This document shows, piece by piece, positions 12,340 through 24,600 of a DNA stretch of 64,000 nucleotides. A program made the translations under genes and the position numbers. This DNA comes from Calliopsis andreniformis (Eukaryota > Arthropoda > Insecta > Hymenoptera > Andrenidae): positions 744,001 to 808,000 of the forward strand of contig NW_027480594.1 of the NCBI RefSeq assembly GCF_051401765.1, read 5' to 3'. The first letter of the stretch is position 1. Each line of letters begins with the position of its first letter. The notes beneath the pieces are model-generated. The model made no database searches, was not told where the DNA came from, and saw only the letters and a program-made list of their open reading frames with translations.

Positions 12340-13597
12340 TCAACACTCAGTCCTCAATGTTCAATACTCAATCCTCAACTCTCAATCTTCAATCCTCATT
12401 ACTGAATCTTCAATCCTCAATCCTCAATCCTCAATCCTCAATCCTCAATCCTCAGTCCCCAATCCTCAATCCCCAATCCTCAATCCTCGTTCTTCAATCC
12501 TCAATACCCAATCCTCAATCTTCAATCCTCAATCCTCAATCCTCAATTCTCAATCCTCAATCCTCAGTCCACAGACCTCAAACCTCAATCCTCAACCCTC
12601 AGCCCTCATCCTCAATCCTCAAACCTGAATCCTCAATCCTCAATCGTCAATCCTCAATACTCAATCTTCAATCCTCAATACTCAATCTTCAATCCTCAAT
12701 CCTCAATCCTCAATCCTCAATATTCAATCCTCAATACCCAATTTTCAATACTCAAATCGCAATCATCATACCTCAATCCTCAATCCTCAGTCATCAATCC
12801 TCAATCTTCAATACTCAATCGTCAATCCTCAGTCCTCAATTCTCAATCCTCAATCCTCGTACCTCAAACCTCAATCCTCAACCCTCAGTCCTCATCCTCA
12901 ATTCTCAATTCTCAATCCTCAAACCTCAATCCTCAGACCTCAAAAATCAATACTCAACCCTCAGTCCTCGTCCTCAATCCACAACCCTCAATCCTCAATC
13001 CTCAATCTTCAACCATCAATATTCAATCTTCAATCCTCAATCCTCAATCCTCAATCCTCAGTCATCAATCCTCAACCTTCAATACTCAATCCTCAATCCT
13101 CAATCCTCAGTCCTCAATCCTCAATCCTCATTCCTCAAACCTCAATCCTCAATCCTCAGACCTCATACTCAATTCTCAATTCTCAATCCTCAATCCTCAA
13201 TCCTCAACCCTCTATCTTCAATCCTAAATAATCAATCTCCAATACTAGATCCTCAATACCCAATCCTCAATCCTCAATACCCAATCCTAAATCTTCAATC
13301 CTTAATCATCTATTATCAATCGTCAATCCTCAATCCTCAATCCTCTGTCCTCAAACCTCAATCCTCAACCCTCAATTCTGAATTCTCAATCCTGAATCCT
13401 CAATCTTCAGCCCTCAGTCCTCAACAATCAGTTGTCAATTCTCAATCCTCAATAGAATATCATCAATTCACAGTTTTCAATACTCAATGCTCAATCTGCA
13501 ATCTTCAAATATCTATCCACAAACATCAATTCTCATCACACAACCCTCAACACTCAGTCCCCAATCCTCAATCTTCAATCCTCAATCCTCAATCCTC
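12340..13597 (+). repeat. Block-L3 unit, copy 1 (pair with 14355-15619)
   Basis: Shared rare marks in order are GTTCAATACTCAATCCTCAA with CATTACTGAATC, GTCCACAGACC, AAATCGCAATCATC, CTCAAAAATCAATACTC, CAATACTAGATCC, TATTATCAATCGTC and GTTTTCAATACTCAATGCTC. The offset to copy 2 is 2015 bp at the start and 2022 at the end because copy 2 has one extra heptamer before TCAGACCTCAAAAATC. Confidence 0.85.
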
Positions 13598-14016
13598 AAT
13601 CCTTAATCCTCAATTTTCAATCCTCAATCCCCAGTCCTCAATCTTCAATCCTCAATGCTCCATCCTCAATCCTGAATCCTCAGTCCTCAGTCCTCAACCC
13701 TCAATCCTCAAACCTCAATCCTCAACCGTCAGTCCTCGTCCTCAACCCTCAAACCTCAATCCTCAATCCTCAATCTTCAATCATCAATACTCAATCTTCA
13801 ATCCTCAATACTCAATCTTCAATCCCCAATCATCAATCCTCAATCCTCAATCCTCAATCCTCATTCTTCAATTCTCAATCCTCAATCCTCAATCCTCAAT
13901 CCTCAATCCTCAATCGCCATTCTTCAATCCTCAATCCTCAATCCTCAACCGTCAGTCCTCGTCCTCAATCCTCAACACTCAATCCTCAATCTTCAATCAT
14001 CAATACTAAATCTTCA
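13597..14016 (+). repeat. Segment shared with 10214-10633, copy 2
   Basis: This piece of irregular-domain sequence lies inside HOR block L3, immediately after the repeat unit that ends near 13597. The sister unit near 15619 continues differently, so the segment was joined here after the units diverged or was lost from the sister. Confidence 0.8.
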
Positions 14017-14354
14017 ATTCTCAATCATCAATCCTCAATCTTCAATACTCAATCGTCAATCCTCAATCCTCAATCCTCAATTCTCTATACTCAATCCTCA
14101 GACCTCAGTCCTCAAACCTCAATCCTCAACCCTCAGCCCTCATCCTCAATCCTCAATCCTCAACCTCAATCCTCAATCTTCAATCCTCAATACTCAATCT
14201 TCAATCCTCAATCTTCAGCCCTCAGTCCTCAACAATCAGTTGTCAATCCTCAATCCTCAATAGAATATCCTCAATTCACAGTTTTCAATACTCAATACTC
14301 AATCTGCAATCTTCAAATCTCTATCCACAAACATCAATTCTCATCACTCAACCC

Positions 14355-15619
14355 TCAACACTCAGTCCTCAATGTTCAATACTCAATCCTCAACTCTCAA
14401 TCTTCAATCCTCATTACTGAATCTTCAATCCTCAATCCTCAATCCTCAATCCTCAATCCTCAATCCTCAGTCCCCAATCCTCAATCCTCAATCCTCAATC
14501 CTCGTTCTTCAATCCTCAATACCCAATCCACAATCTTCAATCCTCAATCCTCAATCCTCAATTCTCAATCCTCAATCCTCAGTCCACAGACCTCAAACTT
14601 CAATCCTCAACCCTCAGCCCTCATCCTCAATCCTCAAACCTGAATCCTCAATCCTCAATCGTCAATCCTCAATCCTCAATCTTCAATCCTCAATACTCAA
14701 TCTTCAATCCTCAATCCTCAATCCTCAATCCTCAATATTCAATCCTCAATACCCAATTTTCAGTACTCAAATCGCAATCATCATACCTCAATCCTCAATC
14801 CTCAGTCATCAATCCTCAATCTTCAATACTCAATCGTCAATCCTCAGTCCTCAATTCTCAATCCTCAATCCTCGTACCTCAAACCTCAATCCTCAACCCT
14901 CAGTCCTCATCCTCAATTCTCAATTCTCAATCCTCAAACCTCAATCCTCAATCCTCAGACCTCAAAAATCAATACTCAACCCTCAGTCCTCGTCCTCAAT
15001 CCACAACGCTCAATCCTCAATCCTCAATCTTGAACCATCAATATTCAATCTTCAATCCTCAATCCTCAATCCTCAATCCTCAGTCATCAATCCTCAACCT
15101 TCAATACTCAATCCTCAATCCTCAATCCTCAGTCCTCAATCCTCAATCCTCATTCCTCAAACCTCAATCCTCAAACCTCAGACCTCATACTCAATTCTCA
15201 ATTCTCAATCCTCAATCCTCAATCCTCAACCCTCTATCTTCAATCCTAAATAATCAATCTCCAATACTAGATCCTCAATACCCAATCCTCAATCCTCAAT
15301 ACCCAATCCTAAATCTTCAATCCTTAATCCTCTATTATCAATCGTCAATCCTCAATCCTCAATCCTCTGTCCTCAAACCTCATTCCTCAACCCTCAATTC
15401 TGAATTCTCAATCCTGAATCCTCAATCTTAAGCCCTCAGTCCTCAACAATCAGTTGTAAATTCTCAATCCTCAATAGAATATCATCAATTCACAGTTTTC
15501 AATACTCAATGCTCAATCTGCAGTCTTCAAATATCTATCCACAAACATCAATTTTCATCACACAACCCTCAACACTCAGTCCCCAATCCTCAATCTTCAA
15601 TCCTCAATCCTCAATCCTC
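14355..15619 (+). repeat. Block-L3 unit, copy 2
   Basis: This is the second copy of 12340-13597 with the same marks. Differences include GTACTC for ATACTC near 14763, ATCCACAATC for ATCCTCAATC near 14528, and TTAAGCCC for TTCAGCCC near 15427. A more diverged third copy covers about 17810-18700. Confidence 0.85.
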
Positions 15620-17331
15620 AATCCTCAATCCTCAATCTTCAATCCTCAATACTCAATCTTCAATCCTCAAATCTCAAACCTCAATCCTCAACTCTCAGCC
15701 CTCATCGTCAATCCTCAAACCTCAATCCTCAATCCTCAATCGTAAGTCCTCAATCCTCCATCTTCAATCCTCAATACTCAATCTTCAATCCTCAATCCTC
15801 AATCTTCAGCCCTCAGTCCTCAACAATCAGTTGTCAACCCTGAATCCTCAATAGAATATCCTCAATTCACAGTTTTCAATACTCAATACTCAATCTGCAA
15901 TCTTCAAACCTCTATCCACAAACATCAATTCTCATCACTCAACACTCAACACTCAGTCCTCAATGTTCAATCCTCAATCCTCAATCCACAATCCTCAATC
16001 GTCAATCTTCAATCCTCAATCCCCAGTCCTCAATCTTCAATCCTCAATGCTCAATCCTCAATCCTCAATCCACAGTCCTGAATCCTCAATCCTCAATCCT
16101 CAAACCTCAATCCTCAACCGTCAGTCCTCGTCCTCAATGCTCAACACTTCATCCTCAATCCTCAATCTTCAATCATCAATTCTCGATATTCAATCCTCAA
16201 TCTTCAATCCTCAATCCTCAATCCTCAATCCTCAATATTCAACACACAACCCTCAACCACCAATCCTCAATACTCAACCATCAATCCTCAATTCTCAATA
16301 CTCAATAGAGTATCCTGAATTCTCGTGGTTCAATACTCAATCCACACTATTCAATAATCAAATCTCAAACCTCAAACATCAATCCTCAACACTCAATCCT
16401 CAACACTCAGTCCTCTCTCTTCAATCCTCCATCCTCAACCCTCAATCCTCAAGCGTCAATCCTCAATCCTCAATCCTCAAACCTCAATCCTCAGTCCTCA
16501 AACCTCAATCCCGTATCCTCAATCCTGAATCCTCAATCTTTAGCCCTCAGTCCTCAACAGTCAATAGTCAATCCTCAATCCTCAATAGAATATCCTCAAT
16601 TCACAGTTTTCAATGCTCAATCCCATTCTTCAATCGTCAAATCTCCATCCACAAACATCAATTCCCATAACTCAACCCTCAACACTAAGTCCCCAATCTT
16701 CAACCCTCAACCCTCAATCCTCAACCTTCAATCCTCAATACTCAATCTTCAATCCTCAATCCTCAATCCTCAATCCTCAATCCTCAATCCTCAGTCCCCA
16801 ATCCTCAATCCTCAATCCTCAATCCTCGTTCTTCAATCCTCAATACCCAATCCTCAATCTTCAATCCTCAATCCTCAATCCTCAATTCTCAATCCTCAAT
16901 CCTCAGTCCTCAGACCTCAAACCTCAATCCTCAACCCTCAGCCCTCATCCTCAATCCTCAAACCTCAATCCTCAATCCTCAACCCTCAATCGTCAATCCT
17001 CAATCCTCAATCTTCAATCCTCAATACTCAATCTTCAATCCTCAATCCTCAATCCTCAATCCTCAATATTCAATCCTCAATACCCAATTTTCAATACTCA
17101 AATCGCAATCATCATACCTCAACCCTCAATCCTCAGTCCCCAATCCTCAATCCTCAATCCTCAATCCTCGTCCTTCAATCCTCAATACCCAATCCTCAAT
17201 CTTCAATCCTCAATCCTCAATCCTCAATTCTCAATCCTCAATCCTCAGTCCTCAGTCATCAAACCTCAATCCTCAACCCTCAGCCCTCATCCTCAATCCT
17301 CAAACCTCAATCCTCAATCCTCAATCCTCAA

Positions 17332-18251
17332 TCGTCAATCCTCAATCCTCAATCTTCAATCCTCAATACTCAATCTTCAATCCTCAATCCTCAATCCTCA
17401 ATCCTCAATATTCAATCCTCAATACCCAATTTTCAATACTCAAATCGCAATCATCATACCTCAATCCTCAATCCTCAGTCATCAATCCTCAATCTTCAAT
17501 ACTCAATCGTCAATCCTCAATCCTCAATCCTCAATTCTCTATACTCAATCCTCAGACCTCAGTCCTCAAACCTCAATCCTCAACCCTCAGCCCTCATCCT
17601 CAATCCTCAATCCTCAACCTCAATCCTCAATCTTCAATCCTCAATACTCAATCTTCAATCCTCAATCTTCAGCCCTCAGTCCTCAACAATCAGTTGTCAA
17701 TCCTCAATCCTCAATAGAATATCCTCAATTCACAGTTTTCAATACTCAATACTCAATCTGCAATCTTCAAATCTCTATCCACAAACATCAATTCTCATCA
17801 CTCAACCCTCAACACTCAGTCCTCAATGTTCAATACTCAATCCTCAACTCTCAATCTTCAATCCTCAATACTGAATCTTCAATCCTCAATCCTCAATCCT
17901 CAATCCTCAATCCTCAATCCTCAGTCCCCAATCCTCAATCCTCAATCCTCAATCCTCGTTCTTCAATCCTCAATACCCAATCCTCAATCTTCAATCCTCA
18001 ATTCTCAATCCTCAATTCTCAATCCTCAATCCTCAGTCCTCACACCTCAAACCTCAATCCTCAACCCTCAGCCCTCGTCCTCAATCCTCAAACCTCAATC
18101 CTCAATCCTCAATCGTCAATTCTCAATCCTCAATCTTCAATCCTCAATACTCAATCTTCAATCCTCAATCCTCAATCCTCAATCCTCAATATTCAATCCT
18201 CAATACCCAATTTTCGATACTCAAATCGCAATCATCATACCTCAATCCTCA
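17332..18251 (+). repeat. Segment shared with 4381-5300, copy 2
   Basis: This is the block-L3 copy of the 920-bp segment in block L1. It places block-L1-type units 13 kb away inside another HOR block, evidence of non-adjacent copying within the same polarity. Confidence 0.8.
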
Positions 18252-18720
18252 ATCCTCAGTCATCAATCCTCAATCTTCAATACTCAATCGTCAATCCTCA
18301 GTCCTCAATTCTCAATCCTCAATCCTCGTACCTCAAACCTCAATCCTCAACCCTCAGTCCTCATCCTCAATTCTCAATTCTCAATCCTCAAACCTCAATC
18401 CTCAATCCTCAGACCTCAAAAATCAATACTCAACCCTCAGTCCTCGTCCTCAATCCACAACCCTCAATCCTCAATCCTCAATCTTCAACCATCAATATTC
18501 AATCTTCAATCCTCAATCCTCAATCCTCAATTCTCAGTCATCAATCCTCAACCTTCAATACTCAATCCTCAATCCTCAATCCTCAGTCCTCAATCCTCAA
18601 TCCTCATTCCTCAAACCTCAATCCTCAAACCTCAGACCTCATACTCAATTCTCAATTCTCAATCCTCAATCCTCAATCCTCAACCCTCTATCTTCAATCC
18701 TAAATAATCAATCTCCAATA

Positions 18721-21700
18721 CTAGATCCTCAATCCACAATCCTCAATCCTCAATACCCACTCGTAAATCTTCAATCCTCAATCCTCTATTATCAATCGTC
18801 AATCCTCAATCCTCAATCCTCTGTCCTCAAACCTCAATCCTCAACCCTCAATCCTCAGTCCTCAGTCCTCAAATCTCAATCCTCAACCTTCAGCCCTCAT
18901 CCTCGATCCTCAATCCTCAATCTTCAATCCTCAATCCTCAATCCTCAAGCCTCAATCCTCAATCCTCAGTCCTCGTCCTCAAACCTCAACCCTCAATAAT
19001 CAATCCTCAATCTTCAATCCTCAATAATCAATTTTCAATCCTAGATCCTCAATCCCCAATCCTCAATCCTTAATCCTCAATCTTCAGACCTCAAAAATCA
19101 ATACTCAACCCTCAGTCCTCGTCCTCAATCCACAACCCTCAATCCTCAATCCTCAATCTTCAACCATCAATATTCAATCTTCAATCCTCAATCCTCAATC
19201 CTCAATCCTCAGTCATCAATCCTCAACCTTCAATACTCAATCCTCAATCCTCAATCCTCAGTCCTCAATCCTCAATCCTCATGCCTCAAACCTCAATCCT
19301 CAAACCTCAGTCCTCATACTCAATTCTCAATTCTCAATACTCAATCCTCAATCCTCAACCCTCTATCTTCAATCCTAAATAATCAATCTCCAATACTAGA
19401 TCCTCAATACCCAATCCTCAATCCTCAATACCCAATCCTAAAACTTCAATCCTCAATCCTCTATTATCAATCGTCAATCCTCAATCCTCAATACTCAATC
19501 CTCAATCCTCAATCCTCATTCTTCAATCCTCAATACCCAGTCCTCAATCTTCAATCCTCAATCCTCAATCCTCAATACTCAATCCTCAATCCTCAATCCT
19601 CAGTCCTAAAACCTCAACCTTCAAACCCTCAGCTCTCATCCTCAATCCTCAATCCTCATTCCTCAATCCTCAACCTTCAATCCTCAATCCTCAATCTTCA
19701 ATCCTCAATCCTCAATCCTCAGTCATCAATCCTCAATCTTCAATACTCAGTCGTCAATCCTCAGTCCTCAATCCTCAATCCTCAATCCTCGTCCTCAAAC
19801 CACAATCGTCAACCCCCAGTCCTCATCCTCAATTCTCAATTCACAATCCTCAATCCTCAACCCTCAATCTTCAATCCTCAATTCTCAACCCTCAATCCTC
19901 AATACTCAACCGTCAATCCTCAATTCGCAATACTCAATAGAATATCCTGAATTCTCAGGATTCAATACTCAAACCTCAATCCTCAACCCTCAGCCCTCAT
20001 CCTCCATCCTCAATTCTCAATCCTCAATCCTCAGTCTTCAGTCCCCAATACTCAATCTACAATCCTCAATCCTCAATCCTCAATCCTCAATCCTCAATCC
20101 TCAATCCTCATTCATCGATTCTCAATCTTCAATACTCAATCCTCAATCCTCAATCCTCAATCCTCAATCCTCAATCCTCAATCCTCATTCCTCAAACCTC
20201 AAGCCTCAACCCTCAGTCCTCATACTCAATTCTCAATTCTCAATCCTCAATCCTCAATCCTCAACCTTCAATCCTCAATAATCAATTTTCATTCCTAGAT
20301 CCTCAATCCCCAATCCTCAACCGTCAGTCCTCGTCCTCAACCCTCAACCCTCTACACTCAATACCCAATCCTCAATATTCAATCAACAATACTCAATCTT
20401 CAATCCTCAATCCTCAATCCTCAATATTTAACACACAACCCTCAGCCATCAATCCTCAATTCTCAACCATCAATTCTCAATTCTCAATACTCAACAGAAT
20501 ATCCTGAATTCTCCTCGTACAATACTCAATCCACAAAAATCAATAATCAAATCTCAATCCTCAATCCTCAATCCTCAACCGTCAATCCTCATTCTTCAAT
20601 CCTCAATCCTCAATCCTCAATCCTCAATCCTCAGTCACAAATCCGAAACCTTCAATACTCAATCCTCAATCCTCAATCCTCAATCCTCAACCCTCAATCC
20701 TCATTCCTTAAACATCAATCCTCAAACCTCAGTCCTCATCCTCAATTCTCAACCCTCACTCCTCAATCCTCAAACCACAATCCTCAACCTTCAGTCCTCG
20801 TCCTCAATCCTCAACCCTCAATCCTCATTCCTGAATCTTCAATCATCAATACTCAATCTTCAATCCTCAATCCTCAATCCTCAAACCTCAGTCCTCATCC
20901 TCAATTCTCAATCCTCATTCCTCAAACCACAATCCTCAACCCTCAGTGATCATACTCAATTCTCAATTCTCAATCCTCAATCCTCAACCCTCAATCTTCA
21001 ATCCTCAATTCTCAACCTTCAATCCTCAATACTCAACCGTCAATCATCAATTCGCAATTCTCAATAGAATATCCTGGATTCTCAGGATTCAATACTCAAA
21101 CCTCAATCCTCAACCCTCAGCCCTCATCCTCCATCCTCAATCCTCAATCCTCAACCTTTAGTCCCCAATACTCAATCTACAATCCTCAATCCTCAATCCT
21201 CAATCCTCAATCCTCAATCCTCAATCCTCATTCTTCAATCCTCAATCCTCAATCCTCAATCCTCAATCCTCAATCCTCAGTCATCAATCCTCAACCTTCA
21301 ATACTCAATCCTCAATCCTCAATACTCAATCCTCAATCTTCAGTCCTCAATAATCAATTTTCAATCCTAGATCCTCAATTCCCAATCCTCAATCCTTAAT
21401 CCTCAATCTTCAATCCTCAATCCCCAGTCCTTAATCTTCAATCCTCAATGCTCCATCCTCAATCCTCAATCCTCAGTCCTCAGTCCTCAACCCTCAATCC
21501 TCAAACCTCAAACCTCAACCGTCAGCCCTCGTCCTCAACCCTCAATCCTCAATCCTCAATCTTCAATCATCAATACTCAATCTTCAATCCTCAATGCTCA
21601 ATCTACAATCCCCAATCATCAATCCTCAATCCTCAATCCTCATTCTTCAATCCTCAATACCCAATCCTCAATCTTCAACCTTCAATCCTCAATCCTCAAT

Positions 21701-24600
21701 CTTCAATCCTCAATGCTCCATCCTCTATCCTCAATCCTCAGACCTCAGTCTTCAAACGTCAATCCTCAAACTTCAATCCTCAGCCGTCAGTCCTCGTCCA
21801 CAACCCTCAACCCTCTACCCTCAATACTCAATCCTCAATCTTCAATCATCAATACTCAATCTTCAATCCCCAATCATCAGTCCTCAATCCTCAATCCTCA
21901 ATCCTCAATCTTCAATTCTCAATCCTCAATACTCAATCCTCAATCCTCAATCCGCAATATTCAACACACAACCCTCAACCATCAATCCTCAATACTCAAC
22001 CATCAATCCTCAATTCTCAATACTCAATAGAATATCCTGAATTCTCATCGTGCAGTACACAATCCACAAAAATCAATAATCAAATCTCAATCCTCAAACA
22101 TCAATTCTCAACACTCAATCCTCAACACTCAGTCCTCTCTCTTCAATCCTCCATCCTTAGTCCTCAATCCTCAATCCTCAATCCTCAATCTTCGATCCTC
22201 AATACTCAATCTTCAATCCTCAATCCTCAATCTTCAATCCTCAATCCTCATTCTTCAATCCTCAATCCTCAATCCTCAATCCTCAATCCTCAGTCATCAA
22301 TCCACAACCTTCAATACTCAATCCTCAATGCTCAATACTCAATCCTCAACCTTCAGTCCTCAATAATCAATTTTCAATCCTAGATCCTCAATCCCCAGTC
22401 CTTAATCTTCAATCCTCAGAGCTCCATTCTCAATCCTCAATCCTCAGTCCTCAGTCCTCAACCCTCAATCCTCAAACCTCAATCCTCAACCGTCAGCCCT
22501 CGTCATCAACCCTCAATCCTCAATCCACAATCTTCAATCATCAATACTCAATCTTCAATCCTCAATGCTCAATCTACAATCCCCAATCATCAATCCTCAA
22601 TCCTCAATCCTCATTCTTCAATCCTCAATACCCAATCCTCAATCTTCAATCTTCAATCCTCAATCCTCAATCCTCAATTCTCTATCATCAATCCTCAGTC
22701 CTCAGTCCTAAAACCTCAACCTTCAAACCCTCAGCCCTCATCCTCAACCCTCAATTCTCATTCCTCAATCCTCAACCTTCAATCCTCAATTCTCAATCTT
22801 CAACATTCAATCCTCAACACTCAACCTTCAATCCTCAATCCTCAATTCTCAATCCTCAATCCACAATCCTCAATCCTCAATCCTCAATCCTCAATCCTCA
22901 ATCCTCATTCTTCAATCCTCAATACCCAATCCTCAATCGTCAATACTCAATCCTCAATCATCAATCCTCAATCCTGAATCCTCAGTCCTCAAACCTCAAT
23001 CCTGAATCCTCAATCCTGAATCCTCAATCTTCAGCACTCAGTCCTCAACAATCAGTTGTCAATCCTCAATCCTCAATAGAATATCCTCAGTTCAGAGTTT
23101 TCAATACATAATACTCAATCAGCAATCTTCAAATCTCTATCCACAAACATCAATCCTCATCACTCAGCCCTCAACACTCAGTCCCCAATCCTCAATCTTC
23201 AATCCTCAATCTTCAGTCCTCAATCCTCAACCGTCAATTTTCAATCCTCAATAATCAATCTCCAATCCTATATCCCGAATCCCCAATCCTCAATCCTTAA
23301 TCCTCAATCTTCAATCCTCAATCACCAGTCCTCAATCCTCAATCCTCAATCCTCAATACTCAATCCTCAATCTTCAATCCTCAATACACAATCTTCAACC
23401 CTCAATACTCAATCCTCAATCCTCAGTCGTCAATCCTCAACTCACAAACCTCAATCCTCAAACCTCAGTCATCAATCAGCAATCCCCAAACCTCAAACCG
23501 CAGTCTTCAATTCTCAATCCTCAACAGAATACCCTCAATTCTCAGTTTTCAATGCTCAATCCACAATCTTCAATCTTCAAGTCTCAATCCTCAAACATCA
23601 ATTCTCAGCACTCAATCCTCAACCCTCAGTCCACATTCTTCAATCCTCAGTCCTCAATCCTCAATCTTCAATCCTCAATCATCAATTCTCAATCCTCAAT
23701 CCGGAATCCTCAATCCTCAGTCATCAATCTTCAATCCTCAATATTCAATGCTTATTCCCTAATTCATGAAACTCAACCCTCAACCCGCAGTCATCAATCC
23801 TCAATCCTTCATCCTGAATCCTCAATCTTCAATCCTCAAACCTCAACCACCAATCCCCAATGCTCAATCCTCAATCCTCAATCGTCAATCCTCAATAAAA
23901 TATCATCAATTCTCAGTTTTCAATACTCAATCCTCAATCTTCAAATCTCAATACACAAACAACAATCTCAACAGTCAGTGCTCAACCCTCAGACCTAAAC
24001 CTTCTATCCTCAATCCTCAATCTTCATACCTCAATACTGATCCCTCAATATTCAATCCTCAATCCTCAATCCTCAATCCTCAATTCTCAATCGTCAATCC
24101 TCAGTCCTCAGTCCTCAAACCTCAATCCTCAATCCTCAATATTCAATCCTCAATCCTCAGTCCTCAAACCTCAATCCTGAATCCTCAATCCTGAATCCTC
24201 AATCCTCAGACCTCAGACCACAACAATCAGCTGTCAATTCTGAATCCACAATAGAATATCATCAATTCACAGTTTTCAATACTCAATACTCAATCTGCAA
24301 TCTTCAAATCTCTATCCACAAACATCAATTCTCATCACTCAACCCTCAACGCTCAGTCCTCAATGTTCAAACCTCAATCCTCAATTCTCAATATTCAATC
24401 CTCAATACTCAATCTTTAATCCTCAATCCTCAACCCTCAATCTTCAATCCTCAATCCTCAATACTCAATCCTCAATACTCAATCCTCAATCCTCAATCAT
24501 CAATCCTCAATCTTCAACACTCAATCCTCAATCCTCAATCCTCAATCCTCAATTCTCAATCCTCAATCATCAATCCTCAATCTTCAATCCTCAATCCTCA
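18721..24600 (+). repeat. Irregular heptamer domain L4
   Basis: The array is mostly heptamers with scattered, diverged modules. AATAGAATATCCTGAATTCT types lie near 19938, 20498, 21066 and 22027, and AGAATATCCTCAGTTCAGAG near 23079. Near 23940-24000 there is a locally unusual patch (AAACAACAATCTCAACAGTC) where the 7-bp register is hard to follow. The segment 21151-21854 reappears at 27021-27724. I see no open frame or element that the heptamer does not explain. Confidence 0.75.
21151..21854 (+). repeat. Segmental duplicate (pair with 27021-27724), copy 1
   Basis: About 704 bp match 27021-27724 at a constant offset of 5870. One difference is visible: TCGTCCACAACCC here near 21798 against TCGTCCTCAACCC near 27668. 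Homology stops on the right where AATACTCAAT here becomes AATAATCAAT. The second copy lies in the spacer of the 4188-bp duplication, so this is a dispersed and not an adjacent duplication. Confidence 0.85.

Larger units (their letters stand above)
12111..18720 (+). repeat. Higher-order repeat block L3
   Basis: Segment 12340-13597 is repeated at about 14355-15619 (distance 2015 bp, growing to 2022 after one extra heptamer). A third version starts near 17810 and runs to about 18700. AGAATATC modules lie near 13454, 14262, 15476, 15853, 16587 and 17716. The stretch 16300-16700 carries both block-1 landmarks (GAGTATCCTGAATTCTCGTG near 16309 and AGAATATCC with CAATGCTCAATCCC near 16587). Blocks L1 and L3 therefore share units although about 4 kb of irregular array separates them. 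Confidence 0.8.

Noticed and set aside
12117..14009. Open frame of about 630 codons
   Set aside because: It has the same repeat-derived composition. It runs across the 10-kb/13.6-kb segment joint, which a real gene would not be expected to tolerate.
16613..18703. Longest open frame (about 696 codons) as a Ser/Gln/Asn-rich protein gene
   Set aside because: The translation is only the heptamer read out (SILNPQS variants). Equivalent frames exist in the other two phases and throughout the array; there is no initiation context, domain or end signal beyond repeat variation.
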